Below are positions 1-8,016 of a stretch of DNA of 35,011 bases, piece after piece. Source of the DNA: CAG-390 sp964384555 (GTDB lineage: Bacteria; Bacillota; Clostridia; Oscillospirales; CAG-272); NCBI GenBank assembly GCA_964384555.1, contig CAYLLA010000013.1, forward strand, positions 1-35,011, in the 5' to 3' direction. The notes beneath the pieces are model-generated. The model was not told the DNA's origin. It did not search any database and saw only the letters and a program-made list of their open reading frames with translations. Position 1 is the stretch's first letter, and each line of letters begins with the position of its first letter. The translations under genes were made by a program, and so were the position numbers.

Positions 1-391
1 GATAGATATCAAAACATCAAAATCTTGCTTTCCACTCGTCTGTAGGATAAAATACACACTCTTGCCGTAGGGGCGACCAGCGGTCGCCCGCGTCAAAAGA
101 TATGGATATTTTAAATGTCTATAGGCGAAAGAATGGCCCCTCGTCAAGGCTCCCTTGTGTAAAGGGAGCTGGCGCTTGCGCCTGAGGGATTGTAAGATCC
201 GGTATTCTCCCCGTCTGTAGGAGAAGATGCGACTCTTGCCAAGCCTTTTCGTGACTGATGAGAAGGTAAAACTAAGATTTCCGCCGCGCGGAAATCTTCC
301 TTATTCCATCCCGTTCTCGTTTTCGGCACGACACACAGGTCGTGCCCTACAAAAATACATTCAATTTGAGATCCGCTCTGCGGATCACTCC
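1..391. repeat. Composite intergenic repeat block upstream of spoIIE
   Basis: No convincing gene. The stretch is built from modules that recur in this window. GTAGGGGCGACC...GGTCGCCC is at about 66-90. The core TGTCTATAGGCGAAAGA is at about 116-132. CGTCAAGGCTCCC with its hairpin is at about 143-170. A second 'gactcttgccaagcctt' copy is at about 230-247, followed by a GATTTCCGCCGCGCGGAAATC hairpin. GCACGAC...GTCGTGCCCTAC is at about 327-350, and a 'gatccgctctgcggatc' palindrome at about 370-387. The short ORFs here (144-443 minus, 227-433 plus) are made of repeat sequence and are not called. Confidence 0.8.
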
Positions 392-397
392 CGAATA

Positions 398-430
398 CTG
401 ACATATTTTTCTCTCTCCGTGATGTATAAT
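398..430 (+). promoter_or_regulatory. Candidate spoIIE promoter with 21-bp spacer
   Basis: TATAAT lies at 425-430 and CTGACA at 398-403, leaving a 21-bp spacer. Such a long spacer would be poor for plain sigma-A, but B. subtilis spoIIE and spoIIG promoters are known for 21-22-bp spacing and activation by Spo0A-P. No clear TGTCGAA 0A box sits next to it; the nearest match, TTCGGCA at 322-328, lies inside a repeat. The -10 is convincing, the -35 less so. Confidence 0.5.
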
Positions 431-473
431 TGAAAAAAATCACATTGATCTTGCGAAAGGACAGGACGAAAAA

Positions 474-2942
474 ATGAACGGAAGATGGGAAAACAACAAA
501 ACGGCGGGCAGGGCGCGCCCGCGGCGGGGGAGGGCGATCCCTGCGTTTCTTAGTCGTGCGCGTGATGCATTTGCGGGGTGGTGCGCCACCCTGCCGCGCG
601 GGCTGGTGCTTGGCGGGCTTTCATTTATCCTTTGCCGCGCCACCGTAATGGGCGGCACGCCGTTTGGCTTTGCGTTTTTATCCGCCGCGCCCTGCGGCGT
701 TGGCGCGATAACGGCGGGGATGATAGTATCCTCGCTGGTGGACGGCGGCTTGCCGCGGGCGGTGATAGCATTAGCCACAGTGGCGTTGCGCATTTTGGTA
801 CGCGCGGTGATAGATCCGCCGCGGCGCGGGGAGAGCCTTGGCGGCGCGGCATTCGGCGAGAACATATTTTTGCGGATGGCCACCGCATCCGTCGCCGCCT
901 TTGCGGCGGGGCTGTGGCGGCTGATAGGCGGCGGCTTTTATTTTTACGATCTGCGCGCGGCAATAGCCGCAATGGTGTTATCCCCCATCGCGGCGGGGCT
1001 TTTTGAGCCGATATTTGATACAAGTGTCGGCTCGCCGCCCGGGCTTATCATCACTCTGCCGGGGCGCGGTGAGGAAAGCGCCAAGGATCGGCGGCCGTTT
1101 GAATGGCGCCGACCTATCACTCCGGCGCGGCGGCAGAGCGCGGCACTGCTTTGCTTAGCGTTTTGCGCCGTTATGGCACTGCGCGGGGAGATGCCCGCGG
1201 GCGTTTCGCTTGCCCACGCCGCGGCGCTGACCCTCACCCTCGCAGTCTCCCGCGGCGGGCGGCGTGCCACACTCCCCGCGACGATATTCGGAGCCGTGCT
1301 CGGTGCGCCCCTTGGAGCTGCGTGTGCGCTCTCCTTTGCGGCGGCGGGCGCGGCGGCGGCGCTGGCGCGGGGAATATCCGAGACCGGCAGTGCCGTGCTT
1401 GGCATAGTTGCGGCCGCGCTCGGTGCGCTCCCGCTTGGCGGCTTTGCCTCGCTTTTGACGGTCCTGCCCGCGGGGCTTTGCGCACTCACGGTCTGTTTTG
1501 CGATCTCCGCCTACATAAAAGCCAAGGCTCGGCCGCGCGGTCGGGCGGTGGGGCAGACCTTGGCGGCGGAGGATGCGGACACACCAGCCGATCTCTTGGC
1601 GCCGAATGCGCGGGAGCGGATGCAGGAGCTTTCCGATGCCTTTGGCGAGCTTGCGGGCGAATTTTTTGAGCTTTCCGAGCGCCGCCGACACCCGAGTGAG
1701 GCAGAACTGCGGCGGATAGCGGACGCGCTTGGCGACGAGATATGCGCCGACTGCCCGCGACGGCGTAGGTGCTGGGAGCTTGAATATGACTCAACTCTTG
1801 ATGCCTTTTGCCGCCTTGCCGCATCCGCCGACGGCAGTGCGGTCACTCTGCCTGCGGGATGCGAGATGGGGGAGAGCCTGCGCGAGCGTGCCGCGGCGCT
1901 TGCCGCCGTGGGGCTTCGCCGCACGCTTGAGGATGAGCGGCTGTCGCTTTTTGCCTGCGATTATCGCGCCGTGGCCGCCATTCTTGCGGATGCCGCGGAG
2001 GCGGACGAGAGGGAGAGTCGCCCAAACGAGGAGCTGACCGAGCGGATACGCCAAAGACTCGGCGATCTCGGCGTGCGTGCCGCGCGGGTCGGCGTGTTTG
2101 GCGAGCGGCGACTGCGCATCGATGCGGCGGGGGTGGATCTTTCACGCTGTCGCATGAAGATAGGGGAGCTGCACCATGCGCTTGAGGTGGCGGTGGGGAT
2201 GCCGTTGACCTCCCCCGCCATCGAGCCGAGCGGCGGCGGAATGCTGATGCGATTGCGCTCGCGCAGACGGTTGAGGGCGGAGTTTTCCGCCGCGCGTGGC
2301 GCGCCCGACCGCGAGATATGCGGCGACACGGTGATAAAGACCGAAAACGCCGATGGGTCATTTTATGTTTGCATTTGTGACGGCATGGGGCGCGGCAGTG
2401 AGGCCGCCTTTACCGCCGCCGTTTGCAGTGTGTTTTTGCGGCGGATGCTGGCCGCGGGCAACGGGGTGGAGACCTCACTGCGCCTGCTCAACAGCATAAT
2501 TCGCGGCAAGGGCGGGGAGGAATGCTCGGCCGGCGTGGATATTTTGGAGGTGGATCTTATCACCGGTCGCGCCGCGCTCTACAAGGGCGGTGCGGCGCCA
2601 TCCTACCTGCGCCGCGGGGATAAGATATATTCGCTCTCCACCCCCAGTGTGCCGCTGGGGATAATCGGCGAGCTGGATGCGGGCAGGACGGAATTTGCGC
2701 TTGAGCCGGGGGATCTTATTTTGATGGTCTCGGACGGCGTGCTTTCAGGTACCGATGAGGACGAGGGCGGCAGCTATGTGTGGCTGTTGGATCTGTTGGC
2801 CTCCGCCGATTCCCGCCCGCTTGAGGAGACCGCCCGCCGCGCCCTGCGCATGGCACGCATCGCCGGCAGCAGGGACGATGCCTCCGCCGCCGTGATAGCC
2901 ATCGGCGATGCCGAGTGCGGAGCATGGCGCTCCGCGCAGTGA
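474..2942 (+). CDS. spoIIE: Stage II sporulation protein E (PP2C phosphatase)
   Basis: 822 aa, the usual SpoIIE length. In the family this membrane serine phosphatase dephosphorylates SpoIIAA-P, releasing sigma-F in the forespore, and also works at the asymmetric septum. The first ~330 residues are a run of hydrophobic Ala/Leu/Gly-rich segments, matching the ~10-TM domain. A central Cys-containing region (CADCPRRRRC) follows. The C-terminal ~210 residues are the PP2C domain: ICDGMGRGSEA with the metal Asp at about residue 636, and MVSDGVL with Asp at about 754. ATG 474 follows AAAGGACAGG at workable distance. The last codons (GAWRSAQ) and the stop lie in a repeat unit that recurs at 32 kb, so the tail is probably an acquired extension. 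The gene stands alone, with repeats on both sides. Confidence 0.97.
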   Translation: MNGRWENNKTAGRARPRRGRAIPAFLSRARDAFAGWCATLPRGLVLGGLSFILCRATVMGGTPFGFAFLSAAPCGVGAITAGMIVSSLVDGGLPRAVIALATVALRILVRAVIDPPRRGESLGGAAFGENIFLRMATASVAAFAAGLWRLIGGGFYFYDLRAAIAAMVLSPIAAGLFEPIFDTSVGSPPGLIITLPGRGEESAKDRRPFEWRRPITPARRQSAALLCLAFCAVMALRGEMPAGVSLAHAAALTLTLAVSRGGRRATLPATIFGAVLGAPLGAACALSFAAAGAAAALARGISETGSAVLGIVAAALGALPLGGFASLLTVLPAGLCALTVCFAISAYIKAKARPRGRAVGQTLAAEDADTPADLLAPNARERMQELSDAFGELAGEFFELSERRRHPSEAELRRIADALGDEICADCPRRRRCWELEYDSTLDAFCRLAASADGSAVTLPAGCEMGESLRERAAALAAVGLRRTLEDERLSLFACDYRAVAAILADAAEADERESRPNEELTERIRQRLGDLGVRAARVGVFGERRLRIDAAGVDLSRCRMKIGELHHALEVAVGMPLTSPAIEPSGGGMLMRLRSRRRLRAEFSAARGAPDREICGDTVIKTENADGSFYVCICDGMGRGSEAAFTAAVCSVFLRRMLAAGNGVETSLRLLNSIIRGKGGEECSAGVDILEVDLITGRAALYKGGAAPSYLRRGDKIYSLSTPSVPLGIIGELDAGRTEFALEPGDLILMVSDGVLSGTDEDEGGSYVWLLDLLASADSRPLEETARRALRMARIAGSRDDASAAVIAIGDAECGAWRSAQ

Positions 2943-3036
2943 TGCCGGCGCTTCGCGCCGAGTGATGTTGCGCACACGGTGTGCAGTGATATTTTGCGGC
3001 TCGCGCCGCAAAGTGATGTGCACGCTCCGCGTGCGG
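2927..3036 (+). repeat. Array of variable hairpins joined by AGTGATGT
   Basis: Four units end in AGTGAT(G/A)(T/C), each preceded by a different inverted repeat: GCGCtccGCGC (2927), GGCGCttcGCGCC (2947), a TGCGCACac-type stem (2969-2985) and TTTGCGGCtcGCGCCGCAAA (2993-3012). A fifth stem, GCACGCtccGCGTGC, follows at 3020-3034. The stems differ in sequence while the linker is constant. The first unit overlaps the spoIIE stop codon. No T-run follows, so the array does not look like a simple terminator. Confidence 0.8.
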
Positions 3037-3320
3037 TTGAGGAAGAAACCCGCGGAGCGGATTTCAAATTGAATGAATTTGTTCTGTATTTTTCGCCGTA
3101 GGGGCGACCTGTGGTCGCCCGCGTCAAAGGATATAGATATTCAAAATGTCTATAGGCGAAAGAACGGACTCTTGCCAAGCCTCCCTTGTGTAAAGGGAGG
3201 TGGCCGAGCCGTAGGCGAGGTCGGAGGGATTGTTCGATGACCTTTGTGATGTTTAAATGTCTATAGGCAAAGGATTCGATCCTCGCCTACGGACAGAGAT
3301 CCCGCCGAACTTCGGCGAGC
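3037..3320. repeat. Intergenic repeat modules
   Basis: A copy of the GAGGAAGAAAcCCGCgGAGCGGATTTC module lies at 3039-3066. It is followed by GTAGGGGCGACCTGTGGTCGCCC (3098-3120), the TGTCTATAGGCGAAAGA core (about 3148), ACTCTTGCCAAGCCTCCC with its hairpin (about 3168-3200), and a second TGTCTATAGGCAAAGGA core (about 3258). No gene is seen between the spoIIE stop and 3484. The palindrome AAAAAACGCGTTTTTT at 3376-3391 lies just upstream of the next promoter. Confidence 0.8.
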
Positions 3321-3404
3321 GCCTCTTCCTGCCGTTTTCAAAATGCGGTTTGGCCGAATTTCGCAAAAAAACGGCAAAAAACGCGTTTTTTCTTTGATTT
3401 TGTC

Positions 3405-3433
3405 TTGAAAATTCACATGCGCTGTGTTATAAT
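3405..3433 (+). promoter_or_regulatory. Sigma-A promoter of the DUF1508 gene
   Basis: TTGAAA at 3405-3410 and a perfect TATAAT at 3428-3433, 17-bp spacer. It lies about 50 bp before the start codon. Confidence 0.85.
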
Positions 3434-3483
3434 GATATTACAAAACAAACTCCATGACATTTAAATCCGAAAGGGGAATCACA

Positions 3484-3864
3484 ATGGGAAAATTTGTTAT
3501 TAAAGAGACAAAGACAGGCTTTAAATTCGACCTTAAGGCCGGTAATGGCGAGGTCATTGCAACCTCCGAGGTCTACACAGCACTCAAATCGGCGCAAAAC
3601 GGCGTTGCATCGGTAAAAAACAACGCTCCCATCGCAAATGTTGAGGACCAAACTGTTGAGGGCTACACCGTAGAAAAGCACCCGAAGTTTGAGATGTACA
3701 CCGACAAGGCCGGTGAGTTCCGCTTTAGACTTAAAGCGAAAAACGGCGAGGTCATTGCCACCTCCGAGGGCTACAAGGCCAAAGCAGGCTGCGAAAACGG
3801 CATTGCATCGGTCAAAAAGAACGCTCCCGAGGCAGAGGTAGAGCTCCTCAAGAAAGAGGACTGA
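3484..3864 (+). CDS. DUF1508 (YegP-like) tandem-repeat protein
   Basis: 126 aa from ATG 3484, preceded by GAAAGGGG; an in-frame upstream ATG at 3454 has no such site. The protein consists of two copies of the DUF1508/YegP unit. The first (about residues 3-50) is GKFVIKETKTGFKFDLKA then NGEVIATSEVY. The second (about 68-120) is PKFEMYTDKAGEFRFRLKA then NGEVIATSEGY. Both halves carry the family's 'NGEVIATSE.Y' signature and an 'NGIASVK.NAP' end. The molecular role of the family is not established. It is monocistronic, with its own promoter and terminator. Confidence 0.93.
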   Translation: MGKFVIKETKTGFKFDLKAGNGEVIATSEVYTALKSAQNGVASVKNNAPIANVEDQTVEGYTVEKHPKFEMYTDKAGEFRFRLKAKNGEVIATSEGYKAKAGCENGIASVKKNAPEAEVELLKKED

Positions 3865-3872
3865 TCCCTCTC

Positions 3873-3907
3873 GGCTGTCGCAGGCATCTGCGACAGCCCC
3901 TCTTTTT
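3873..3907 (+). terminator. Intrinsic terminator of the DUF1508 gene
   Basis: Perfect 11-bp stem, GGCTGTCGCAG (3873-3883) with CTGCGACAGCC (3888-3898), loop GCAT, followed by CCTCTTTTT. Confidence 0.93.
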
Positions 3908-3946
3908 ATGTTGCAAATAAATATAAAGATAATAAAGGAAGAAAAA

Positions 3947-4921
3947 ATGATACCAAGTACAAAACACACACTGCGCTTTAACGAGTCGGGGCATTTTCGC
4001 GTTTTGATGATCTCCGATATTCAGGAAACGCTGAACTACGACCCCCGCACCCTGCAAGGGCTTGAGCAGATGATGGACGATGTGCGCCCGGATCTGGTCA
4101 TCTGGGGCGGCGACAACGTTGACGGCAGATATCTTAAGCCGCGCGAGGAGCTTGAGGAGTACCTCAGGATCTTTACCGCGCCCATGGAGAGCCGCCGCAT
4201 CCCCTGGATGCACGTGTTCGGCAACCACGACTATGATACAAACGTTCCCGCCGTCGAACAGCAGGCAATGTACGAGGCCTACCCCTATTGCATCTCCGGC
4301 CACACAGAGGGCATTCCCGGAGTTTCAAACTACATGGTGCCGATACTTGCGCATGATTCGGATCATGTTGAATACGCTATCTACGCATTTGACTCCAAGC
4401 ACAAGGAGGCAAAAATGCGCCCCGGCATCACTCACGAGGATATAATGCTGCCGGTAAGAGAAAAGTTTTATAAAAAGTGGGACTCGATCCGCTTTGAACA
4501 GCAGCGTTGGTACTGGGAGCTTTCCTGCGAGCTTGAGCGGCAGGAGGGGCACCTTGTGCACGCCATGGCAGTAATGCATGTTCCGCCGCATGAGATAATG
4601 ATGGCGGTGCACAATCCCGAGGAATGCCGCCTTGAGGGACACGCGGACGAGGGCATGCACTGCCCCATGCTGAACTCCGGCGTGTTCAGCACCATGCTTG
4701 AGCGCGGAGACGTGGATATAATAGCGGCAGGTCACCTGCACAAGGATGACTGTTGCGGCGTTTACGGCGGTGTGACTCTCACGCTTGACGCCTGCGCCGG
4801 CTTTGCGCCCAAATCCTTTGACGACCGCCGCGGCGGACGGATATTTGATATTTCAAATGACGGCAGCTTTACCACCCGCATGTACACCTATGCGGAGCAT
4901 ATGGATGTAACGGTCAAATAA
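3947..4921 (+). CDS. Calcineurin-like metallophosphoesterase
   Basis: 324 aa from ATG 3947, which follows AAAGGAAG; the in-frame ATG at 3908 lies in the preceding terminator's T-run. All binuclear-metal motifs of the superfamily are present in order: MISDIQE near residue 20 (D-x-Q variant of the usual D-x-H), WGGDNVDG near 60, FGNHDYD near 95, AVMHVPPHE near 210 and AAGHLHKDD near 265. It has no signal peptide or TM segment, so it is probably cytosolic. The substrate cannot be told; the arrangement resembles Icc/YkuE-type phosphohydrolases. It sits alone between two terminators. Confidence 0.9.
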   Translation: MIPSTKHTLRFNESGHFRVLMISDIQETLNYDPRTLQGLEQMMDDVRPDLVIWGGDNVDGRYLKPREELEEYLRIFTAPMESRRIPWMHVFGNHDYDTNVPAVEQQAMYEAYPYCISGHTEGIPGVSNYMVPILAHDSDHVEYAIYAFDSKHKEAKMRPGITHEDIMLPVREKFYKKWDSIRFEQQRWYWELSCELERQEGHLVHAMAVMHVPPHEIMMAVHNPEECRLEGHADEGMHCPMLNSGVFSTMLERGDVDIIAAGHLHKDDCCGVYGGVTLTLDACAGFAPKSFDDRRGGRIFDISNDGSFTTRMYTYAEHMDVTVK

Positions 4922-4964
4922 AATAAAAGCACACACCCCCGCGGCAAGCCTTGCCGCGGGGGTG
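4921..4964 (-). terminator. Terminator between convergent genes
   Basis: Inverted repeat CACCCCCGCGGCAAG (4934-4948) with CTTGCCGCGGGGGTG (4950-4964). Read on the minus strand it is followed by GCTTTTATTT, so it mainly serves the DUF378 gene; on the plus strand there is no good T-run. Confidence 0.8.
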
Positions 4965-4978
4965 GTAGTATTCGGGGG

Positions 4979-5194
4979 TCAGTCGGATATCTCCGCCAGG
5001 CTCTCGCGGGAGCGGAAAAGGAGCGATATGCACCAAAGCCCCGCCAGCGCGACCACGGTATATATCACGCGGGCGGCAATGGAGGTCTGCCCTCCGCATA
5101 TCCACGCCACTATGTCAAACTTAAAAAGTCCCACACTGCCCCAATTCAGCGCGCCTATCACGGCGATGATCAGAGCGATCCTGTCACTTACCAT
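4979..5194 (-). CDS. DUF378 small membrane protein
   Basis: 71 aa. The start at 5194 is set by a GTGAGGT ribosome binding site; the longer upstream reading frame has none. The sequence fits DUF378: 'ALIIAVIGALNWGSVGLF' near residues 6-23, with the family's GALNWG signature, 'FDIVAWICGG' and a second hydrophobic stretch 'VIYTVVALAGLWCISLLF'. Two TM segments are predicted by eye. Function is unknown in the family. It converges on the metallophosphoesterase gene. Confidence 0.9.
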   Translation of the reverse strand: MVSDRIALIIAVIGALNWGSVGLFKFDIVAWICGGQTSIAARVIYTVVALAGLWCISLLFRSRESLAEISD

Positions 5195-5362
5195 AAAGTT
5201 ATACCTCACTTTTTTATTTGATCCCGTGGGGATCATCGGTTCGCACTTATCTTTCCCCGCCGCAGGGCGATATATACGCCGCCGCGAAATTTTACGATCG
5301 GTTGAATTGTAAACACAAAGTAATAAATAAATTAAAAAACTCGCTAAAGTCTGTCGGCGGCA

Positions 5363-5391
5363 TTGCAAAAGCGCGCAATGTGTGGTATAAT
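5363..5391 (+). promoter_or_regulatory. Sigma-A promoter of the epimerase gene
   Basis: TTGCAA at 5363-5368, 17-bp spacer, TATAAT at 5386-5391. Confidence 0.8.
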
Positions 5392-5429
5392 GTCAGCAGT
5401 AAGATTGTTTTTTTGAAAGGATCAATGCA

Positions 5430-6098
5430 ATGTCACTTACAAAAAAGATATCCCCCTCACTTATGTGTGCCGATTTCCTCCACCTGGGCGATGAGCTCCG
5501 CGTGCTTGAGGACTGCGGTATTGAATACCTCCACATAGACATAATGGACGGCGTATTTGTTCAAAACTATACCCTTGGTACAGATTTTATCCGCCGCCTG
5601 CATGCCAACTGCCCCATCCCGCTCGATCTGCACCTGATGATAACCGAGCCCAACCTCAAGCTTGACTGGTTTGAGATGCGCCCGGGCGATCTTGTGGGCA
5701 TCCACTATGAGGCAGAGCCTCATGTTCAGCGCGCGCTTGCCGCAATTCGCGACCGCGGCGCCCGCCCCATGATAGTCCTCAACCCCGCCACTCCCCTCTC
5801 GGTGCTGGACGAGATACTCCCCGATATTGAGGCCGTGCTGCTTATGACGGTCAACCCCGGCTTTGCCGGCCAAAAGCTTATTCCCCAAACACTTGATAAG
5901 ATCACCCGCCTGCGCCGCATGCTTGACGAGCGCGGATACGAGAATGTTGAGATCGAGGTTGACGGCAACGTAAGCTTTGAGAACGCCGCCAAGATGAGCG
6001 CCGCCGGTGCCAATATTTTTGTTGCCGGAACCTCCAGCATCTATGCAAAGACCGGCACGGTAAAGGAAAACGCAGAAAAACTCCGCTCGGTGCTTTAA
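5430..6098 (+). CDS. rpe: Ribulose-phosphate 3-epimerase family protein
   Basis: 222 aa TIM-barrel epimerase. Ribulose-phosphate epimerase interconverts ribulose-5-P and xylulose-5-P. Family motifs in order: SPSLMCADF (9-17), LHIDIMDGVF with the metal His/Asp pair, DLHLMITEPN with the second His, LNPATPLSVL, LLMTVNPGFAGQKLI, and EVDGNVS with the second catalytic Asp. The metal/catalytic His and Asp residues are all there. The usual VDGG is VDGN, and the MDG loop reads VFVQNYTLG; such variants also occur in AlsE-like hexulose-phosphate epimerases, so the exact sugar is uncertain. The start is set by AAAGGA 8 nt upstream. It is probably cotranscribed with the next gene. Confidence 0.88.
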   Translation: MSLTKKISPSLMCADFLHLGDELRVLEDCGIEYLHIDIMDGVFVQNYTLGTDFIRRLHANCPIPLDLHLMITEPNLKLDWFEMRPGDLVGIHYEAEPHVQRALAAIRDRGARPMIVLNPATPLSVLDEILPDIEAVLLMTVNPGFAGQKLIPQTLDKITRLRRMLDERGYENVEIEVDGNVSFENAAKMSAAGANIFVAGTSSIYAKTGTVKENAEKLRSVL

Positions 6099-6130
6099 TA
6101 GGTCGCGAGCGGCCCCAAAAGGTCAAGGAC

Positions 6131-6667
6131 ATGAGAAGATCTATGCGCAGGGAAGCACCTGTACCCTCAAGTGAATATCTTGCAAGTCGCGCCCAAGCGG
6201 TGGCGGAGATCATGCATATCGATCTCGGCACTGCCGCCGATGTGGCCGACGATGTTATAGCGCTTATTGCCGATATTCCGGTGCGCTCGCGCTTTATCAC
6301 CCTCACCTGCACCAACGACGGCACTGTTGGCGTGTATTACAGCTCCGGCGAAAAGCTGCCGCGCGTTGGCCGCGGGGCAAAATCACTGCCGGAGGCGGGC
6401 AAGCGTATGCTTTGCTGTCTTAAAAAGATAGCGCAGGGGTCATCCCCGGTCAGCGAGGTGGATGAGATAACCCCGCGCGACGACCCGCACCGCGTGCGCG
6501 TGTATTTCAGGTGCCGTGACGGCTTGCACCGCACCGAGTATGATAACGCAGCCTTGGCGGACGAGACGGCCGGCGAGGATGCACGCAAGCTTGACGGAAT
6601 GTTACGGGAGCTTATGCGCCTGATACGCCGCCTAAAGCCCCGCGATTTCTTTAACATCGGCGGATAA
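6131..6667 (+). CDS. Conserved-looking hypothetical protein
   Basis: 178 aa, family not recognised. It begins 32 nt after the epimerase gene behind a weak AAAGGTCAAGG site, and a terminator follows, so the two probably form an operon. Residues ~10-50 look helical. They are followed by beta-rich 'FITLTCTNDGTVGVYYSSGEKLP', a short Gly/Lys-rich turn, 'RVRVYFRCRDGLHRTEYDN', and a C-terminal helical stretch rich in Arg/Leu (ELMRLIRRLKPRDFFNIGG). No signal peptide or TM. Codon use matches its neighbours. ATG 6143 is an alternative start. Confidence 0.75.
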   Translation: MRRSMRREAPVPSSEYLASRAQAVAEIMHIDLGTAADVADDVIALIADIPVRSRFITLTCTNDGTVGVYYSSGEKLPRVGRGAKSLPEAGKRMLCCLKKIAQGSSPVSEVDEITPRDDPHRVRVYFRCRDGLHRTEYDNAALADETAGEDARKLDGMLRELMRLIRRLKPRDFFNIGG

Positions 6668-6712
6668 CGACCGCAGATAAACGATATCGCAGGACGGAAT
6701 CGAATAGAATCA

Positions 6713-6753
6713 AAACAAAAAGACAGCGGCCTGCCGCTGTCTTTTTGTTTTTT
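6713..6753 (+). terminator. Bidirectional terminator after the epimerase operon
   Basis: An 18-nt arm (AAACAAAAAGACAGCGGC, 6713-6730) is perfectly repeated inverted at 6733-6750. Its GC-rich top and A/T flanks make it an intrinsic terminator on either strand. Confidence 0.92.
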
Positions 6754-6756
6754 ATC

Positions 6757-6952
6757 ATATGGGCGACCACAGGTCGCCCGAGACGATGAATATCGCACTC
6801 GTTTACGTCTATAGGCGAGAGAGATGACTCTCGCCTATAGACGGAACGAACATCAATATTCATCGTTTTCGGCACGACACACAGGTCGTGCCCTACGGCA
6901 AAAAATACAGAACATCTTCATTCAATTTGAAATCCGCCCTGCGGATTTCTTA
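6757..6952. repeat. Intergenic repeat block
   Basis: No gene between two terminators. It contains GGGCGACCacaGGTCGCCC (6761-6779) and an inverted pair built from GTCTATAGGCGAGAG / CTCTCGCCTATAGAC (about 6808-6843). The outer 'gatgaatat...atattcatc' flanks also pair. GCACGAC...GTCGTGCCCTAC (about 6873-6896) and 'gaaatccgccctgcggatttc' (about 6929-6949) follow. The order resembles the end of the block at 1-391. Confidence 0.8.
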
Positions 6953-6999
6953 CGATTAAAATGCAATCTTAAAACAAAAGCAAGATCAACGTTAGAACG

Positions 7000-7037
7000 C
7001 AAAAAGCGGCGGGGGCTCCCTGCCGCTTTTTGTTTTT
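7000..7037 (-). terminator. Terminator of the exporter operon
   Basis: CAAAAAGCGGC (7000-7010) pairs with GCCGCTTTTTG (7022-7032) around a loop that can itself pair (GGG/CCC). T-runs on both sides make it usable on either strand; its place just past the minus-strand stop at 7072 assigns it to that operon. Confidence 0.9.
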
Positions 7038-7071
7038 ACAGTGTTATCCCCGGCCATCCTCGGGGCATTGG

Positions 7072-7989
7072 TCAGATCGCTCGCAGTACCAGTCCTATCG
7101 CAAAGGACACGCCCCAAAGGGTTGCGGTGATGGCCGCATTCTTTTTTACACTGCCGCTGAGGCGGTAGAGCACGAGCAGTCCCACGCCGCCGTTGGCGCA
7201 AAGCCCCGCCATCATTTGCGAAAGGCCTATCACGCCGGATGTATAGAGCTTTGTCAGCAGCACCGAAACCGAGCAGTTGGGGATAAGCCCAAAGAGCGCC
7301 GCTATCGCCTCGCCCAGCACCGGCACGCGCACCGGCAGGCGGGATAGCTCCTCCTCACCCACAAAGCAGAACAGCACGCCCATCAGCGCGGATGCCGCCA
7401 GAATCAAAAGGCCGATCTTTACGGTATGGCGGAGCGCGGGCAGGAATATCCCGCCGTGACCGTGACCATGCTCGTGGCCGTGACCGCGGCCGTGCTCGCC
7501 GTGGTCATGATCCTCATGATGCTCACAGCAATCGCACCCGTCGCGTTCGCAAACGGCGCAAACATCCACCTGCGCCGCCCCGCGTCCGCAAAGGCGCAGG
7601 AAGATATCCACCGCAAAGCCGGCAATGACCGCCGCCGCAAGCTTGATGCCGAGTATCATCCACAGCTCGCCCGCCGCGCCCTCCGAGATGAGTATCGGTA
7701 TCATCTCGTCGGAGGTCGCCACAAAAACGGCTATCAGCGTGCCGAGGCTGACCGCCCCCGCCGCGTAAAGCCCGGCCGCTCCACCCGCAAAGCCGCACTG
7801 GGGGATAAGCCCTATCAGCGCACCAAGCACCGGGCCTGCCGAGCGTGCCTTTTTTATCCATGCGTAGGTGCGCTCGCCTGCGTAATGCTCCAGCGCCTCC
7901 ATGGCGAGGTATGTAACAAAAAGTATCGGCAACAGCTTTGCCGTGTCGATCACCGCATCAAGCAGTGCATCAAGAAAAGATTCAAGCAT
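7072..7989 (-). CDS. ArsP_2-type (10-TM) metal/metalloid exporter
   Basis: 305 aa polytopic protein resembling the PF11449 'putative 10-TM heavy-metal exporter / arsenic efflux' family. Two related halves are visible: GPVLGALIGLIPQCGF (52-67) and the later LGEAIAALFGLIPNCSV, each with the 'GLIP.C' signature. The halves are joined by a cytosolic-looking loop (about 144-180) with a Cys cluster (CAVCERDGCDCC) and then a His/Gly/Asp-rich stretch, a plausible metal sensor or buffer. The real ion cannot be read from sequence. It starts 27 nt after the glycosyltransferase stop, behind TTTAGGAGC, so it is the second gene of that transcript. Confidence 0.87.
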   Translation of the reverse strand: MLESFLDALLDAVIDTAKLLPILFVTYLAMEALEHYAGERTYAWIKKARSAGPVLGALIGLIPQCGFAGGAAGLYAAGAVSLGTLIAVFVATSDEMIPILISEGAAGELWMILGIKLAAAVIAGFAVDIFLRLCGRGAAQVDVCAVCERDGCDCCEHHEDHDHGEHGRGHGHEHGHGHGGIFLPALRHTVKIGLLILAASALMGVLFCFVGEEELSRLPVRVPVLGEAIAALFGLIPNCSVSVLLTKLYTSGVIGLSQMMAGLCANGGVGLLVLYRLSGSVKKNAAITATLWGVSFAIGLVLRAI

Positions 7990-8016
7990 ATTTTGTGTAG
8001 TTGCTCCTAAAGATTC

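Noticed and set aside
144..443. 99-codon minus ORF and its 68-codon plus partner upstream of spoIIE
   Set aside because: Composed of intergenic repeat modules that recur elsewhere out of frame.
3848..4303. Minus-strand ORF across the DUF1508 terminator and metallophosphoesterase start
   Set aside because: Spans a perfect intrinsic terminator and lies opposite a motif-complete gene.
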